Source of the DNA: Oreohelix idahoensis
Lineage: Eukaryota; Mollusca; Gastropoda; Stylommatophora; Oreohelicidae
Assembly: GCA_024509875.1 (NCBI GenBank)
Contig: JAMPIV010013731.1
Location: 1-64,000 of the forward strand
DNA: 64,000 nucleotides
Direction: 5' to 3'
Numbering within the stretch: the stretch's first letter is position 1; every line of letters starts with the position of its first letter. Under the pieces are notes generated by a model. It was given only the letters and a program-made list of their open reading frames with translations, was not told the origin of the DNA and searched no databases. The translations under genes were made by a program, and so were the position numbers. Shown here piece after piece: positions 46,824 through 61,065 of the stretch.

Positions 46824-49800
46824 TTACTTTAGAGGTAGGTGTAAACACTTTATCTGACTGAAGAGCCCGATGCGGGCCTGGAAAGATCTTGGACAGTGTG
46901 GGCAGGGAATGTTTGCTTCATGTGAAGGTTTTATTTCACGGTCCTTTCTAGCTTGTCTCCGCTGTTCCGCTGCTGCTCTTCTGGATGATTCACATGCTGC
47001 TGCACCTTTACGAAGAGATGTGCGCCAAGCAGTTCGGTCTTGCGCAGCAGCTTCCCATGTGTCTGGGTTTATGTCAAAGGTTTTTAATGACGTCTTTAAC
47101 GTGTCTTTGAAGCGCTTCTTTTGGCCACCATGGGAGCGTTTACCCTTCTGCATTTCACCATAAAAGAGTATCTTTGGCAGTCGATGGTCTGGCATGCGGA
47201 CTACATGACCTGCCCAGCGAATTTGTGACTGCATCAGAATAGTATCAATACTAGGGATACCAGCTCTGTCAAGAACGGCGGTATCCGGGATCTTGTCTTG
47301 CCATTTGATGTTCATTATCTTCCTGAGACAGACTGTATGGAAGTGGTTTAGCTTCTTTACGTGGCGCCTGTATACAGTCCATGTTTCACATGCATATAGC
47401 AGCACTGGAAGCACCGCAGCTCTGTACACCTTCAGCTTTGTCTGTAGACTAATGCCACTTCGATGCCAAACGTTGGTGTATAGTCTGCCAAATGTGCTGC
47501 TGGCTTTGGAGATCCTGGTGTGCACCTCATCATCAATGACAATGTTCTGGGATAGTGTGCTACCAAGGTATGTGAATCTGTTCACAACATTCAGTTTCTC
47601 ACCATTAACCTTGATGACTGGCTCAGTATAAACTGTGCCAGGAGCTGGTTGGTACATGATTTCTGTTTTCTTCGTGTTGATGGTAAGCCCAAAGTTGATG
47701 CACGCTTCGGAGAATCTATCCACACTATGCTGCAGATCAGCCTCTGAGCCAGCATTGAGGGCACAATCATCAGCAAACAGAAGATCTCTGATGGTGTGTG
47801 ATTTGACCTTGGTTTTTGCTTGAAGCCTCCTAACATTAAACAATTTTCCATCAATTCGATAACTAATGTCGATTCCTGTGTCCCCGTCTCTAAAAGCATC
47901 AGTCAGCATAGCAGAAAACATGATACTGAACAGAGTCGGTGCAAGTACGCACCCTTGTTTAACTCCATTTGAGACGGGGAAAGGCTCTGATAGCTCACCG
48001 TTTTCCTGAACTCTAGCCTGCATTCCATCATGCAGTTGCTGCACTACTGTGATAAATTTCTTTGGGCAGCCGTATTTTGCCATGATCTTCCATAGACCCT
48101 CTCTACTGACCGTGTCGAACGCCTTTGTCAAGTCGATGAAAGCTGTGTACAGGTCACAGTGCTGTTCTTGGCATTTTTCTTGTAGCTGTCTTGCAGCGAA
48201 CACCATATCTGTGGTTCCACGTTCTTTCCGGAATCCACACTGACTTTCAGGTAAAAGACCTTTGTCAAGATGAGCCGTAAGGCGATTCAAAAGAATTCTG
48301 GCGAATATCTTCCCAGCGATTGATAAAAGAGAGATGCCTCGATGATTGTTGCAGTCTTGGCGATTACCTTTACGTTTATATAGATGTATAATTGAGGCAT
48401 CTTTAAGATCGTGTGGGATGGTTTCACTCTGCCACATTTGCTGGAAGATCATATGAAGTTTCTCTATCAGAACTGCACCGCCATCTTTATAAACCTCAAC
48501 AGGAATTGAATCGGAGCCAGGGGCCTTTCCACTAGACAGTTGACGAATCGCTTTTTTAGTTTCCTCCAGAGTTGGTACATCATCTAATGCTTCATTTATA
48601 GGAATTTGGGGCAGGCGGATGATGGCTTCGTCGTTAATAGATGATGGCTGGTTCAAGATATTATTAAAATGTTCAGCCCAGCGTTGGAGCATTTTTTCCT
48701 TGTCTGTAATTAGTGTTTTTCCATCTGCATTAAGGAGGGGAAATGATCCTGATGATGTTGGACCATAGACCGCTTTGAGTGCAAGGTAAAAGTTTTTCAA
48801 GTCATGGCTGTCAGCAAAGCCTTGGAGCTCATCTGCTTTATTACTCAGCCATGAATCCCGCATCTGGCGTAGTTTATGTTGGACGATTCTACGCATGTTG
48901 TTGAAAGCGTCTTTCTTGGATGTAGATTTTGGATCATTTAAATATGCTTTATGGAGATGGTGTTTCTCAGCCAACATCTGCTTTATATCATCTGAGTTCT
49001 CATCAAACCAGTCATTTTGTTTCTTGATGGAAGGACCCAGGACCTCTGTAGCAGTGTTGTAGATCTGCTCACTTAGGGCTGCCCAATTTGTTTCCACACT
49101 TTGGCCGTCTAGCGAGATAGATTTGAGACGGTCTTCTAAGGTGTCAGTAAATGACTGTTTGATTTTTGTCTTCTTTAGTTTGGTAACATCCAGCCTCTTT
49201 TGAGTTTTCTTCCCCTGAGGGCGCCTGGCTGGTTGGATACGAATTTTAAGTTTAGATACAATGAGGCGATGATCAGTCCAGCATTCGGCACCACACATGG
49301 ACTTGGTCACCCGGACATCTTGCCTGTCCTTCTTCCTAACAATTACATAGTCAATTAGGTGCCAATGCTTTGAGCGAGGGTGCATCCAGGAGGTCCTGTT
49401 GCGGGTAGGAAGTCGAAAAATGGTGTTGGTGACAAGGAGGTCATGTTCTGCGCAAGTCTGGAGGAGACGAAGTCCATTACTGTTACAGCGACCCACGCCG
49501 TACCTACCAATAGTGCCATTCCAGGAGATGTTATCTGAGCCTACTCTTGCATTAAAGTCACCAAGAATGATGAGCTTATCTGCTTTAGGAACTGATGCAA
49601 TGACTGCATGTAGTTCTTCGTAAAACGTATCCTTGACATCATCCTGGTTTGTCATAGTTGGTGCATACGCGCTAATGATGGTGGCATGTTTTCTTCCATA
49701 GAACAGAGGGATCTTGACCGTCATGAGTCGGTCATTTATTCCCTTTGGGGGCCCCGCTAACTTGCTGACAATTGCTGTTTTGATTGCAAATCCAACCCCT

Positions 49801-50100
49801 GCTTCTCGTCTTTCTTCAGTTCCTCTTCCGCTCCAAAAGAATGTATAACCTGCACCCTTTTCGCAAAGTTGGCCCTCGCCTGCAAGTCGAGTTTCACTCA
49901 GTGCTGCTATGTCAATGTTGTACCTGGCCAGTTCTCTCCCAATCAGGGCAGTTCGTCTCTCAGGTCTGTTTGCGTTAAAGTCTTTGTCAAGTAAAGTGCG
50001 CACATTCCATGCGCCTAGAATGAGGGGGAAAAATCTGTCCTTTCTTTTTCTTATATGTCGACCGCCGAAGTAGGGTACCCACCAACCGCGGTAAGCTGGT
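46824..50100 (-). CDS. LINE polyprotein: apurinic-type endonuclease plus reverse transcriptase
   Basis: The frame is open from about 50100 (after TAA) with no ATG; 1059 residues are counted from a GTG at 50003. The coding sense upstream continues as RFFPLILGAWNVRTLL, a typical endonuclease start, so translation probably begins earlier or by a non-standard route. The endonuclease shows E37 (SETRL), GDFNARVGSD (D149), IDYV (218-221) and TDH at 243-245. RT motifs are CNNHRGISLLS (551-561), FIDLTKAFD (622-630), NGVKQGCVLAPTLF (679-692) and FADD (743-746). The C-terminus has CPHCPRSFQARIGLF, a zinc-finger start whose histidine end appears altered (SQIKCLH). It nicks target DNA and reverse-transcribes its own RNA. 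No internal stop is present, so the copy is young. The clade is RTE/CR1-like and unresolved. Confidence 0.9.
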
Positions 50101-50890
50101 TAGGTAATGGTGAAGCAGGCAATGTTTAGGGCACCTTTTCTAGCCCCTTCCTCATGCCATGGAGGTGAGCAGTGCTTTCCTAAAGAGGGCTGCTCAGACA
50201 CTCAGGGGGCTGCCGAATCCCACTGCTGCTCCGATCAGTGGAAGACGACCATATGGCCTGAGCCGCCTGTGTGTAGGTCTGCGACTACGACTGCCAGCGT
50301 ACCCACGCCTGCCGCTTCGCCGCTCGCCCATCGCCACAGGACTTGTTGTGAGTGGATGGATGAATGGATGAATGGATGAAAGAGTGACTTGCGCGGTGAT
50401 TTGGATTAAAGTGAGGAAGAGTTGCGCAATTCGTCGACCTCACTCTCTCGCCTGGGTCCATCTCAATCCAGTGGCAAGACAAGTCAAGACGACTGGAGAT
50501 GAAGTCAGGTGCAGTGGATGACCAGGGCTTTCTACGTGCCTCGCCGTGCTCCTTACGCTCCACAGCGCGTTGCTGGTAATCGCCGTCATGCCCGTTAAAC
50601 CAACAGGTGGTTTCTTCCGCGCAGTCTATCGAATCCAGTCTTCGCATGCATGGGTAGGCAGACCCTAACTCACCGAAGGTTTATAACCATTCGGCTACCC
50701 TCACCTAGTTTAGCCAGCCTGTCAAAGCCGTTGTCCGGGGGTGGCCGCTGTCGCATGCTGACAGCTACGAGGAGCCACAGGTGAGAGCTGGATGCCAGGT
50801 TTGGACCAAAGGTGGCTGAGCTGCCCTGAAAAGGGCATGACAGCTCCTTCACCAGAGGTACTACCAATACCTGACTTCCCAACACCCCCG
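50101..50890 (-). other. LINE 5' region with a small frame
   Basis: Between the presumed 5' end (50890) and the main frame. It contains a 120-codon minus frame (50285-50647: MRRLDSIDCAEETTCWFNGH and so on) that ends in an HSFIHSSIHPST stretch translated from a short ATGG microsatellite (about 50354-50380). It could be an ORF1 remnant or untranslated leader. No RNA-binding motif was identified. Confidence 0.5.
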
Positions 50891-50899
50891 AATAATATT

Positions 50900-53800
50900 A
50901 CAGTAAAATAGAAATATCGAATAAACGAGTTGTGTTACATCAGGATAAGTCAAACTTAGCTAGTTAAAGCATGCATACATTTAAATGCATTGTGCAAACT
51001 AACTAATTTATAGATAGATTGATACAAAATAATTCACAGTATAATTCCATCTTTATATGACCAAAATCGTCCCATAAATAAGGAAGATAATTGAAAAACT
51101 AGATTTTAAACATTGAACGGAGAGCAGAAATTTTGTCTCATTTTGGGAATTTTAACGCCTTTCCTTACCCTGTCACCTCAGATGCCAGATGCGTGACTAT
51201 AAAAGGCCTTGCCCTTGGCTATTTGAGGCCACTATCAAACATTCAAAACCACAAGCTGTCTAGAAAGAAGCGGTAAACAGTAATCATATTTTACCTTTGC
51301 CAACCGCATCAGTTGCGCAGACCATTGTGCGACATTTGCCATTGTGGAAGCTTGCAAATTCTTAGTAAAAGCCAGGCATGCCTAAGTAGAATTATGGAGC
51401 GAATGAAGGTACATATTGTTTGAAAATTTATATATACTATTATGACTGTAAGACCAGCAAACTGATGATATTGAAGATTACCTGAGTATGAAGCTGTCAC
51501 AAAATAAAATAGGGACGATAGCTATTTGTTTAGCACAGGAAGCTGATCTTAAACTGTTTAATAATGTGTAATTGTTAGATGTGGAGAGATTTATGTATAA
51601 GTACTTAGGAGGCCTTAATCCTCTTATTGCAGGGTTACATCCTATAACACTCAGTGTGCCACAAAGTAATACTGGAGCTGCAGAGTTCGAGGCAACAGTG
51701 TTTATTTGCCTATATTCTGAAGCAAGAGTGCTGAAGCAGTCTCCAGGTCTCACTGTCGTGACGAATGTACTGTTGTTGAGAAAGTCATCAACTATTGCTC
51801 AAGGAAATTCAGTTAAGCCAAACCTTCGACGGGCTTAATGATTGTTCATTTAACATTAACTCTCCACTATTGCAATAAAACAGTTTTAGGAAGTGATGAG
51901 AAAAGTCGTTCCTCATAATTGTGATCAGTCATAGGATCTAGTGCTTCATCAGGGAATTCCATGTTATAAACATTAACAGATTGACATTTAAGGACAAGTT
52001 GTCCGTTTGACTTAATTAAACTGTAAATATATTTCCATTCCATTTTGAGTTTAAACATTCCTGTACCAAATAAGATTTGAGGTATGTGGTAAATTGGGAT
52101 GTTATAAATATTTATAGGGACTTAGTGTACTGACTGAGATCAGCTGTGAATGTATCTGTATCTAATAGGTGTAGTGTTTTACAGATAACCTTACTTGCTG
52201 CCACATATTTATACCTCAGTCAGAATTATTCTGGAATATTGTGATGACTACGTTGAATGTCTAGGGTATGTATATGATGAAGTGTAAGTCACAACAACAA
52301 CAGACAGATAAACAATTTAATTTATTCCACCACACATGACAACACTGTGACACTCACACACATGTAACATTCTATAAGACTATCTTAAAGGAGTCACTGG
52401 GAAATTTTCAAATATCAATATGTATTAATTACTGTCATTAATATAAGTGTCCTGATTCAAATACAAAGTGAACCAGGAATCACAATCAATTTTAATTACA
52501 ATTATATGTACAAAATTTTTCAATATGAACCTTGTAGTGACATATTTTATTAATATTATCCTATGTGTGTCAGTTGTGTAGTAGTAATATGAGGTAATAC
52601 TAGTTTTGTTTATTTCAAGCTATGTTGGTATTTGTCATCATGACTTCAATAGTTTGTTTCTGTTGGAACTAGTATTGGAGATGTTCTCAGTTCCTGGTAT
52701 TAAAACAATTAATTGCCCCTTTATTACTAAAATATTGTCTAAAATTGTCAATTTTTGAGGGGACATAATGTTGAGCTCCTCTGGCCACAGACTCTTAACT
52801 TTCGTGATGGCGGCAGGAAAGGACTCCTCTGCTCGATAGCCTCCCTGTATTCTGGAGACACCTCACTGGTCACTATCTGGACCCCGGAGTATGCTGTCAG
52901 CCTCTAGGTTCAGCAAAGCTCAGACCAGGTGCTGCTCAATAACTTTAGGACCACAGTCCCTGAAACAAGAAGGTTGTACCTCCTACTTCATAACTAATTT
53001 ATACTCTATTTCTACACTGAGCACAATACATAACAAACACTGAGTTCAGAACGGTAGGCCAACTGCTATCTTCATCTGAAATATTTTACACCAGTATATT
53101 CCTCCCTAATGATCACTACGCCTCTGCAATTCCAGCATTATTTCTTTCTAGTCAATAAGCTAGGGGTCAGTGTACTGTTTGGCAATTCCCTGTAGTTTTA
53201 CTTTCCTCCGACACCTTCTGTTCAGGCTGGAGCACTATAGAGGCTTTATCTCATGTTCGCTACTGAACCACACATATATACAGACATAAATTATCAATTT
53301 ACATTAAATTTTCATTAAAAGATATCAAATATTTCAAGCTTACCACAATTCATGGAAATAATACAGAATTACGTTGACTGGCACTGAATATAACACAATT
53401 TCGATCTGCCGATGTCCCAGGCTTTTATTTAGAAAAATATGCACTGGTGCTCAACGCACTGTTTCTGTAGTAAGTTTATTTGAACATGTGGTGGTGACCT
53501 GACGCCTCTGATTGACTATATTCTCGGGTCTAACCAATCGTGCCATGTCTACCCAATCGTTTGAAAAAAGTACTCCTATTCCCGTCTCCCCTGACAACGA
53601 AAGATAGTATTTATAGCCCGACTAATCGTGTTTAGCCTTACATTTCTTGCGCTCCAATCAAATCGGATTTAACATGGAGACTCATTTCCCGTACAATGGT
53701 GGCCTAAAAATCTGCCACTGAGCGATTCTGATTTGGGTGTTGTCTGACACCCTCATTATTTTATTTTGGCTATAATTTGGTAATTCCTAGACTATTTGCG

Positions 53801-56800
53801 TAACACTCAACATATTCTTTGTCAGCAAGACCTAAGGAACCCAAATATACAAATTTAAAAGAGCTAAGTGGCTGCGTTCAAAATATGCAATTTCTTCTAC
53901 CTCCTGTTTACTTCGAAGATGTGGTGTCTGGGTACTGTAATGTTTTCAAACGTAAACCAGTATAATGTCATATTTCCTAATAAGCGTTTTTCAGGATTTT
54001 AAAACCTTACTCTGGTATGGGTAGTGTTTTTATCACTGTCGATTTGAAAAAAAGCTAGTGCTTGTGGCCTTACACGCGTGATGGTAGTAATTGTGTATCG
54101 CGCGACTGTGGTAGTATTGCCTGCGTCCCTGCTTCAGCCCTCCCTTCTTTCTATCTTTAGTCCATCTGTCTTTCGTTTTAGGTAACGTAGTGTATAAAAA
54201 GACATGAATGGAATTTTAAATCTAGGTCAGCTGCGTATCTCAAGGTTTTTCTTAGAAATGCAGTACATGTTTTATCGTAGAAGGCGGGTATTGCAGCAGC
54301 CGGCTTTTACTATCAACGTGAAACGTTACAATTTGCAGACGAAGTAGAAAACAAGGGGGATTTCGAGTACAGTCATTGTGACAGCACTGTTCTTTACCAT
54401 TCTTCTTTCCTTTTATTGACGTTATTTGTTAGGCTTTACATTTACGTTTTAATTTATATATGTGGATTAGAATTTCTCACGACAAATTACAGGAAATTAA
54501 AATTGTAACATACTATTCTAAATTTAACCACTGACTTGTTTAATCCCTTTTCAATGAGTTAAGTTGTGTTTGTTGTCATACACTCACCATTACATTTTGC
54601 AATACCCTAGACATCAAGCCATATAAAACAAACAGACACCAGAATATAAAATAGCCTCAAAATATATCGCAGATTGAGGTCGTAGGGTGGTAGCAGTCAG
54701 GTACCCTGAGAACATCATCATCAACTATTAGACTCAGGGACTTGCATAGCTGACCTCACTCTGTAGACAAGTAATCATTATCTCTTTTAACATCAAAACC
54801 CACCACACAGATGTTTGCATGTATATTAATGATACATAGATCAGTTCTGAATAGAATAGCGAGACAAGACAGGTGTCTAACTGCATAAATCATTCTAATA
54901 TAATACATTAATAAATATAATACATCTTTATATATGATGATGATGTTACCGTCGCCTTTTTCACTCTGGAGTGCCACGTCCATTATTTTAGGGTAATAAT
55001 TTTAATTGAACACTCCTACTGACATTTTTATTAACCGTTGGTAAGCATCGAATTCCTTTCTATCCACAGCTCAAATACAGTTCAGTCCTCTGGCCTGATC
55101 ATGATACATTTCTATTTAAACAAGCTATAATAAAACAATTAATTATTCATAAATTTAAATACCCTCAAGAATCAATGTAAAGCACAGAATAGACTTGGTT
55201 TGGTGATGGAAGAACTGCACGGCAACAGATGGTAAAAGTTTAGCCTTTACAAGCGTCTTCCTCCGTTCGTCTATCTGACTTCCGCTGTGTGTGTGTGAAG
55301 TTTGAAATTTCCACTGCATGCCCTTTTACAGGGGTGGGTGGGCGTACCAGAGAGCAATGCGGAGTCACAGTTATCAGACTGCGTATTTGGTGCAGACTTG
55401 AGCGAGTTTGTGTTAGCTGGGTCCAGAATTCTTCTTCATGCTTCTCAACCATGTTATCCGCGACTTTTACTTGCATCTATATCTCCTTTCACTTTCCATA
55501 ACTTCTGCTTTTCTTATTATACAAAGTTTTCCGTAATTGGTTCCGACTTTGATTTAAATCAAAATTTTAAAAGACAATCGACACAGCAGTTTTCAACGTG
55601 CTGGCGCCTTTACTTACAATTTTCTCCAAAAGTACTGCACACAGTAATTATTCCTGTGAACTGAATACAGCTGGTCTTATCCTCCGAAAAACGAAATAAC
55701 TATGATCACTTTCTGTCACTGCATTCACTTGTACTACACACGAATCCATCTTTATACTAGCACACTTTCCTTTCCTCTATAGAACGCCATTATAAAAACC
55801 GGTTCGTCTACAAGCGAGCTCGCGGCTTCTTATTGGATGGAAATATTCGTCTTCTTTCTCTCACGACAAGGCATTTTGTTTACAACTCGTTACAGCTTCT
55901 ACTAATGTGGGTCAGTCCGCAGGACGTCTTCTCAGCTATGAGATCTTGATGTGAAATTTTGAAAGTTCAGAATTGAATCTGAACTTGCTTATATACAGTT
56001 CTTCATTCCGTATGAATTTGATTGAGTTTGAGTTTGATTGGATATCCCTGTGACACATCATGGAAATATTGCCTACAGCATCTGACAGTCTTTCGTGATC
56101 CCGTTAGCGTCAATGATTTGCTAGCAAAGCCACGCAACTTACAGCCTGCGTTTACTCACTTTTAATCCACGCCTCTTTTCTTGAGACGTAAACAAACAAA
56201 CGGAAAGTTTACCAACTTCCGCGACCTGCCAGTCAAAACAGGGAGCGAATCTGGTCTGATTACTTGAGTTTCTCACGCGAGCTGATCTGTCATTCATCGG
56301 ATATCAGACAGACGAACGTGGAAATTTCCCGAGGACCCTTTGATGTTCCTACACTCAGGGGGAAACAAATCTTTGATCTCCAGAAGCGGGGAAAATCAAG
56401 AAAACCCGTTACACGGTTTAAGTCTCTGTTGTCGATTAATACTTTGAAACAGAGCGACTGTGGAAACCTTTTATCGTGGGAACTCTGTTCTGATTTTCTC
56501 TACTGTGAACGGTGGTGTGAAAAGTAACGCCATCTGTAGATCAGAGAGACAATAATCTATATAAACTGTGGCTCGTCAAACCATTTATCAGATGTCGCTC
56601 AGAATTTTTCAAATAGTCTAAACACGTAGTCTAGAACCATTGTGAAAGATGTGTTAATAATTTCGTGGGGATTGTTATTCTGATTTGTAGTAATAGAGAT
56701 TTGTGCTAAAGTATTAAAATGTGTTAAGTTTTACCATTATAAGTCACTGTGATTTCTTAGCGTTAAAACTAGGGAAATAAAATAACGCGTAGATATTTCT

Positions 56801-57915
56801 TGCCTGTTGTCCAGTTTAATGTAATTCCATCACCCGCTTTCTCACATAAGAAGATATGGTTTAGCTGACTTAATTAATATGATAGGCGCGACTGATAGTG
56901 GACCATAGAATTTACATTATATTTCATTTGTGTAATTATATAAGTGACTGTTATTTAAATACCATACGACTAAACAAACAGACGCCGACAATCTAATAGC
57001 TATTAATGACCGGCAATATTTTTTAAGTGCACGTAGGGATAATTAAATCATAATTGACATTGTGAGCTGATCGATGGCCGGAGCAGGAGGGGAAAGGCTG
57101 CATGCCTCAACAAAACCTGCACACGCTAAGCGACGCGAGATAGAATAGGCTACAGACACCGTGTGCCTTTTAACTGTAAGCAGGACTGACGGAGAGGATA
57201 CGAGATCGTCTCGTCCTCTTCCGTGTATATATATGTAGATATATATTAGTAGCATTTTTTCATAATGTTTCTCTATTCTTAAGCAGACCTGATCAAACGG
57301 CAACCAGCGGTATATTTTGGTCCTTTTTCTTCATTTACTGAGTGATTAATGTGGTCTTATTCTTGGCTTAAACATCACCAAGTTCATTGGTGAACAGGAT
57401 TGGCCAAATGGACACATAAACATTTCAAATAGTAAATTTTACTGGACTTACAAATACCCAGATATTGTTTTGCAATTTATCAGCCCACTGGGTTGTTAAA
57501 GATATAACAGTTATCTGACTTTTGCCAGTCGTATCAGCGGATTTATTCAGCAAGTTACGCTGTTTCAAAATCGGCATTCACCACAGAGCCAGCCGATAGG
57601 ATTTACCATCATTATCAATTAACAATAATTAACAGTTCTTTCAACCAGATGTTTCCCTGTACTGGAAGTACTTTCTACTAATTACTGTGAACACCAGATC
57701 TCGGGTTTTTTTCTACATAAACTATTCGAGGTTACATTTGTTTATCCAGGAATCAACCATCAAATTAGGCGTCCCCTTATAAAATGTAATTATCAACGGA
57801 GGGACTGGGGCCAATTCGGAAGATATAAACACTGGAAATTATATGCATATTCAGGTATTATATGTCCACGAGATTTGTTTCACCAAGAGTAGGTAAGAAG
57901 CCAGTGAGTGGCCAC
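50900..57915. other. Unassigned AT-rich DNA
   Basis: No gene recognised with confidence. A GC-richer patch at 52740-52985, read on minus, follows a TTGTTTCAG acceptor-like site and gives a protein-like stretch (SEVSPEYREAIEQRSPFLPP), but other frames contain stops. Frames at 51572-51838, 55240-55476, 55302-55664 and 56264-56527 have no recognisable domains. Host exons could be hidden here. Confidence 0.3.
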
Positions 57916-57919
57916 GTAT

Positions 57920-57921
<2 letters not shown>

Positions 57922-57958
<37 letters not shown>
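57922..57958. repeat. (GA)n microsatellite
   Basis: About 18 AG units immediately upstream of the RT fragment. Confidence 0.95.
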
Positions 57959-57959
<1 letters not shown>

Positions 57960-57961
<2 letters not shown>

Positions 57962-58345
57962 TTTCTTTGTTACAGGAAAATTGTATCATTTGTATTCTGT
58001 TTAAATATTGTTATGCTATACAGAGCTTCTACAAGTCTTGCAGAAATTATGTGAGGACAGCAAACCATAAGTCAGAAGAGTTCAGGACCACCACTGGTGT
58101 AAGACAAGGTGATATCCTGTCACCCTACCTTTTCATACTCCTCATGGACGATGCCATTAAGGCATGTAAGGAGAGAACAAGAAAGTATTCAGTGGGGTAC
58201 TGGAAGATGAGACAGGTCTATATTTCGGAGCTGGCATTTGCTGATGATGTTGCCCTGATTGCTAAATCAGAAGCACATCTCCAATTCAACCTGCAAGTCT
58301 GGAAGGAAGACCTGGAGAAGTGTAGTGGTGTTGATGGTATTGTAT
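57960..58345 (+). pseudogene. LINE reverse transcriptase fragment
   Basis: The translation reads FYKSCRNYVRTANHKSEEFR, then TTTGVRQGDILSPYLFILLM, and ELAFADDVALIAKSEAHLQ. This gives RT motif B (TGVRQGDILSP) and motif C (FADD) in the correct order. Motif A and everything downstream of the palm are absent. The frame is open but begins in a GA repeat, so it is an internal relic from a different LINE family than 46824-50100. Confidence 0.8.
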
Positions 58346-60277
58346 GATGGTGTTATTACTACATGTAACTTGTATGAGGCCAGCTGTGAAGGCTCCTGAG
58401 ATAAAATGTGGTTGAGAATTATCAGAAGGCCTTTCTTGCTACCACTACGACCTCACACTTAATTTTTTTTTTTTTTTTTAATGAATGTGGCTACGTAAAG
58501 TGTCTAGGGTAATGATGTGTAATGTGGTGTGTTAGTTATAAATACACCCACAGGCGTTTAAGAAGACTAATAAGATTAACAAGTGTTAAAATACACTGAA
58601 CTAACTCACGTGTATAAAGTTTTTGATATAATTATATTACATTTATTTGTTCTGGATCAAGTTTTATTTTGACCAGAACTTGTTTTAAAAGAAGGATTTA
58701 AAATTTATAAAAATTATGCATGGAATGTTACATAATAAATACAAAAGTGTACATATTTAAGTACTAGAATAGTTAGTTTTATTCAAATGTTCTGGTAGTC
58801 AGCTACTAGGGAGGATATTTATTGTCTGTGCTGTTGGGGTGGTCTCATCACACCTGTCTATATTGACTACACCGTGTCCAGAAACTGGTGGGAATTTTTA
58901 TGGGGATATTAGTCACTACCAATAGTTGGTGAATGTCCAGCAGACCAGAGGCTCACTCATCTTTTTGTAGCTCTGGTGCTGAAAACTTGCGGTCCCACCT
59001 CTCCGTGCTGGCGGGCAATAATGGTGGTCTCTGTCACAAGAACTGCACAGATACACTCGAGTACAGTCACCCACCGAATAGACTCTGCTTTGTTGTCGAT
59101 ATAAACTCACAGCTCAAAGAATGGGCCTAGTCTGTGTAAAATCTATTCTAATACCCACGTAACACAGATTGCTAGCAAAACATCAGCTGAGCTGCTGGCA
59201 CTATAGTACATGGCGTCCCCTATAGATTCTAAAATTATTATTCACTGTCCTTTCATAATGGGTACCTTGTTTGGTCCCCTAGACACAACCACACTAGAGC
59301 GAGAAATTTAAAATCTGTGTCTAACACTGAAATCAATTATTGAAGAAATGATTTCAATCTTACCAGATTATGCGCTAACCTGGAGCGCTAATGATATGAT
59401 TGTCTGTGGCCTAAAATCACTGCCATAGTTTTACTTTTACAATTTCAATTACTTTTCTACACTAAAGTCATTTCAGTGGCCATCACTGCCTAGTTTAACT
59501 TAAATTTATTTCCTACACTAAAGTCAAGTAATCAGGTATGGATGGTTATCTGTTAGTCTGTCCGTCTCTACTTGTGTTTCTAAAAAAAATGTGCTTGATT
59601 TTTGAAGCAACCTTTCTCTCCCCTTAAAATTTTGTCGTAAAAAGTTATATTTAGACACAGCTACCGCTCAAAAACCCTCTCCTCCATAATAAGTAACTTT
59701 GAACACCTGTTCCCAAGGTCGTGTTTTTGTGTGTGCAAATTGTGACACTTTTAGATTCAATATAGTCTAGCGATGATGTGAACTACACTGTCTTTTGTCA
59801 TTATCTTCAATATTATCTATCCGTTTGTAAAATTAAGATCATATTAGTTCACTGCTCAGAATAGGCCATCCGGCCAGCTAATTTTTATATTCCTAACATT
59901 AATATTAAGAAAAATTACTTTTTAAATTTTTGTAATTTTCCTACCATCCGCGTTCTGCCGCTCAATTCAAATCAAAATCTTAGTATCGCAAAAGCGTCCA
60001 TTTCCGTACCTCGTGTCAATTTGGGGGACGTGAATTTTTTACTTTCCTCCATCCCCCCCAATTGCGTCTCCTTAGCCTTGCTACGCAATCTTTCCAGTCA
60101 TATTTTTTCCTTTTTGATCCTCCGTTCCCCTCCTGTCTAGCAAGGCAAAATTTATAGAGGATGATGACCCGCGGTCTAGGCGATCATGTACATCAGCAGC
60201 TTACGCATTATGTTTTTTATCCTTAAATGTTATCTTTGGAGTATTTTACCGTTGTATCTCGGTCAATTTCACTACAC
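58346..60277. other. Unassigned DNA, partly the 3' LTR of the adjacent element
   Basis: The right part must include the 3' LTR of the minus-strand retrotransposon, which starts (minus sense) TGTGTAGTG at 60278. Its other end cannot be placed because the 5' LTR lies outside the window. No other gene was seen. Confidence 0.4.
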
Positions 60278-60363
60278 ATCTCCCCACTTGAAAACATGCC
60301 TATGGCAAGTTCCAAAACCAGCGATACACATAGGTAAAATTACTCCTCACGTCTGCCACTACT

Positions 60364-61065
60364 CTAATTTTGATCACAGGGGTGCCGACTGAGGAAATCT
60401 GCACCGACATTCAATTTGCCTGGGATATATTGGATACTGAACTGATATGGTTGAAGCAATAAAGACCACCTCAGCAATCTTGCGTTTTCATGCTTAGCCT
60501 GAGACAAGAACACGAGAGGCTGATTGTCCGTCTCCACCACAAATGTCCTACCATACAGATAGATTTGAAACTTCTTTATTGCCCAGATTAATGCTAAACA
60601 TTCTTTTTCGCTTGTGGAGTATCCTTGTTCCGCCTTATTCAATTTGCGGCTTGCATAAGCGACTGGTTTCAGTTCCCCATCAGGTGAAGATGATCTTTGC
60701 AACAAAGCCCCTCCAAGTCCTACATTACTGGCATCGGTTCTTAAGACAAAGTCCTGTGTCAAATCAGGCAGTTTGAGAATAGGCTTGCTAGTGAGTTTTT
60801 CCTTTAACTCTTGGAACGCTAATTCACATTGTGCAGTCCAAATAATTTTATCTGGAAGTCCCTTGCGAGTCAGATCAGTCAGAGGAGCACAAATGGCGTT
60901 AAAATTTTTGATGTATTTCTGATAAAATCCGCATAACGACACGAATGATCGCACGTCCTTTTTGGTTTGCGGCCTAGGTGCTCTCTGCAGTTTTTCCAAG
61001 TTCTTAGGATCAGGGGTCATATTACCCTGATATACAGTGTGCCCCAAGAATTCCAACTCTTTGCA
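60364..61065 (-). pseudogene. pol: Pol part 3: RT C-terminal end and RNase H
   Basis: In the same frame as the preceding segment but separated from it by a TGA codon at 61066-61068. It begins at the connection after the RT palm (LEFLGHTVYQG) and continues DVRSFVSLCGFYQKYIKNFN. RNase H has catalytic positions RTDAS, TSEKECLALIWA (E), ETDNQPLVF (D) and NVGADFLSRH (D), all present. It ends CDQN before the purine tract. A single nonsense change is the only visible defect in this part. Confidence 0.85.

Larger units (their letters stand above)
46762..50890 (-). mobile_element. Near full-length LINE (non-LTR retrotransposon)
   Basis: Minus-strand element of about 4.1 kb. The 5' region (50890 down to about 50100) starts CGGGGGTGTTGGGAAGTCAG, the large frame follows, and the 3' UTR is about 60 bp. 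AATAATATT occurs just outside both ends (46753-46761 and 50891-50899), a plausible 9-bp target duplication in AT-rich DNA. No poly-A tail is visible at the left end, so the exact 3' boundary is less certain than the 5' one. Confidence 0.75.
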
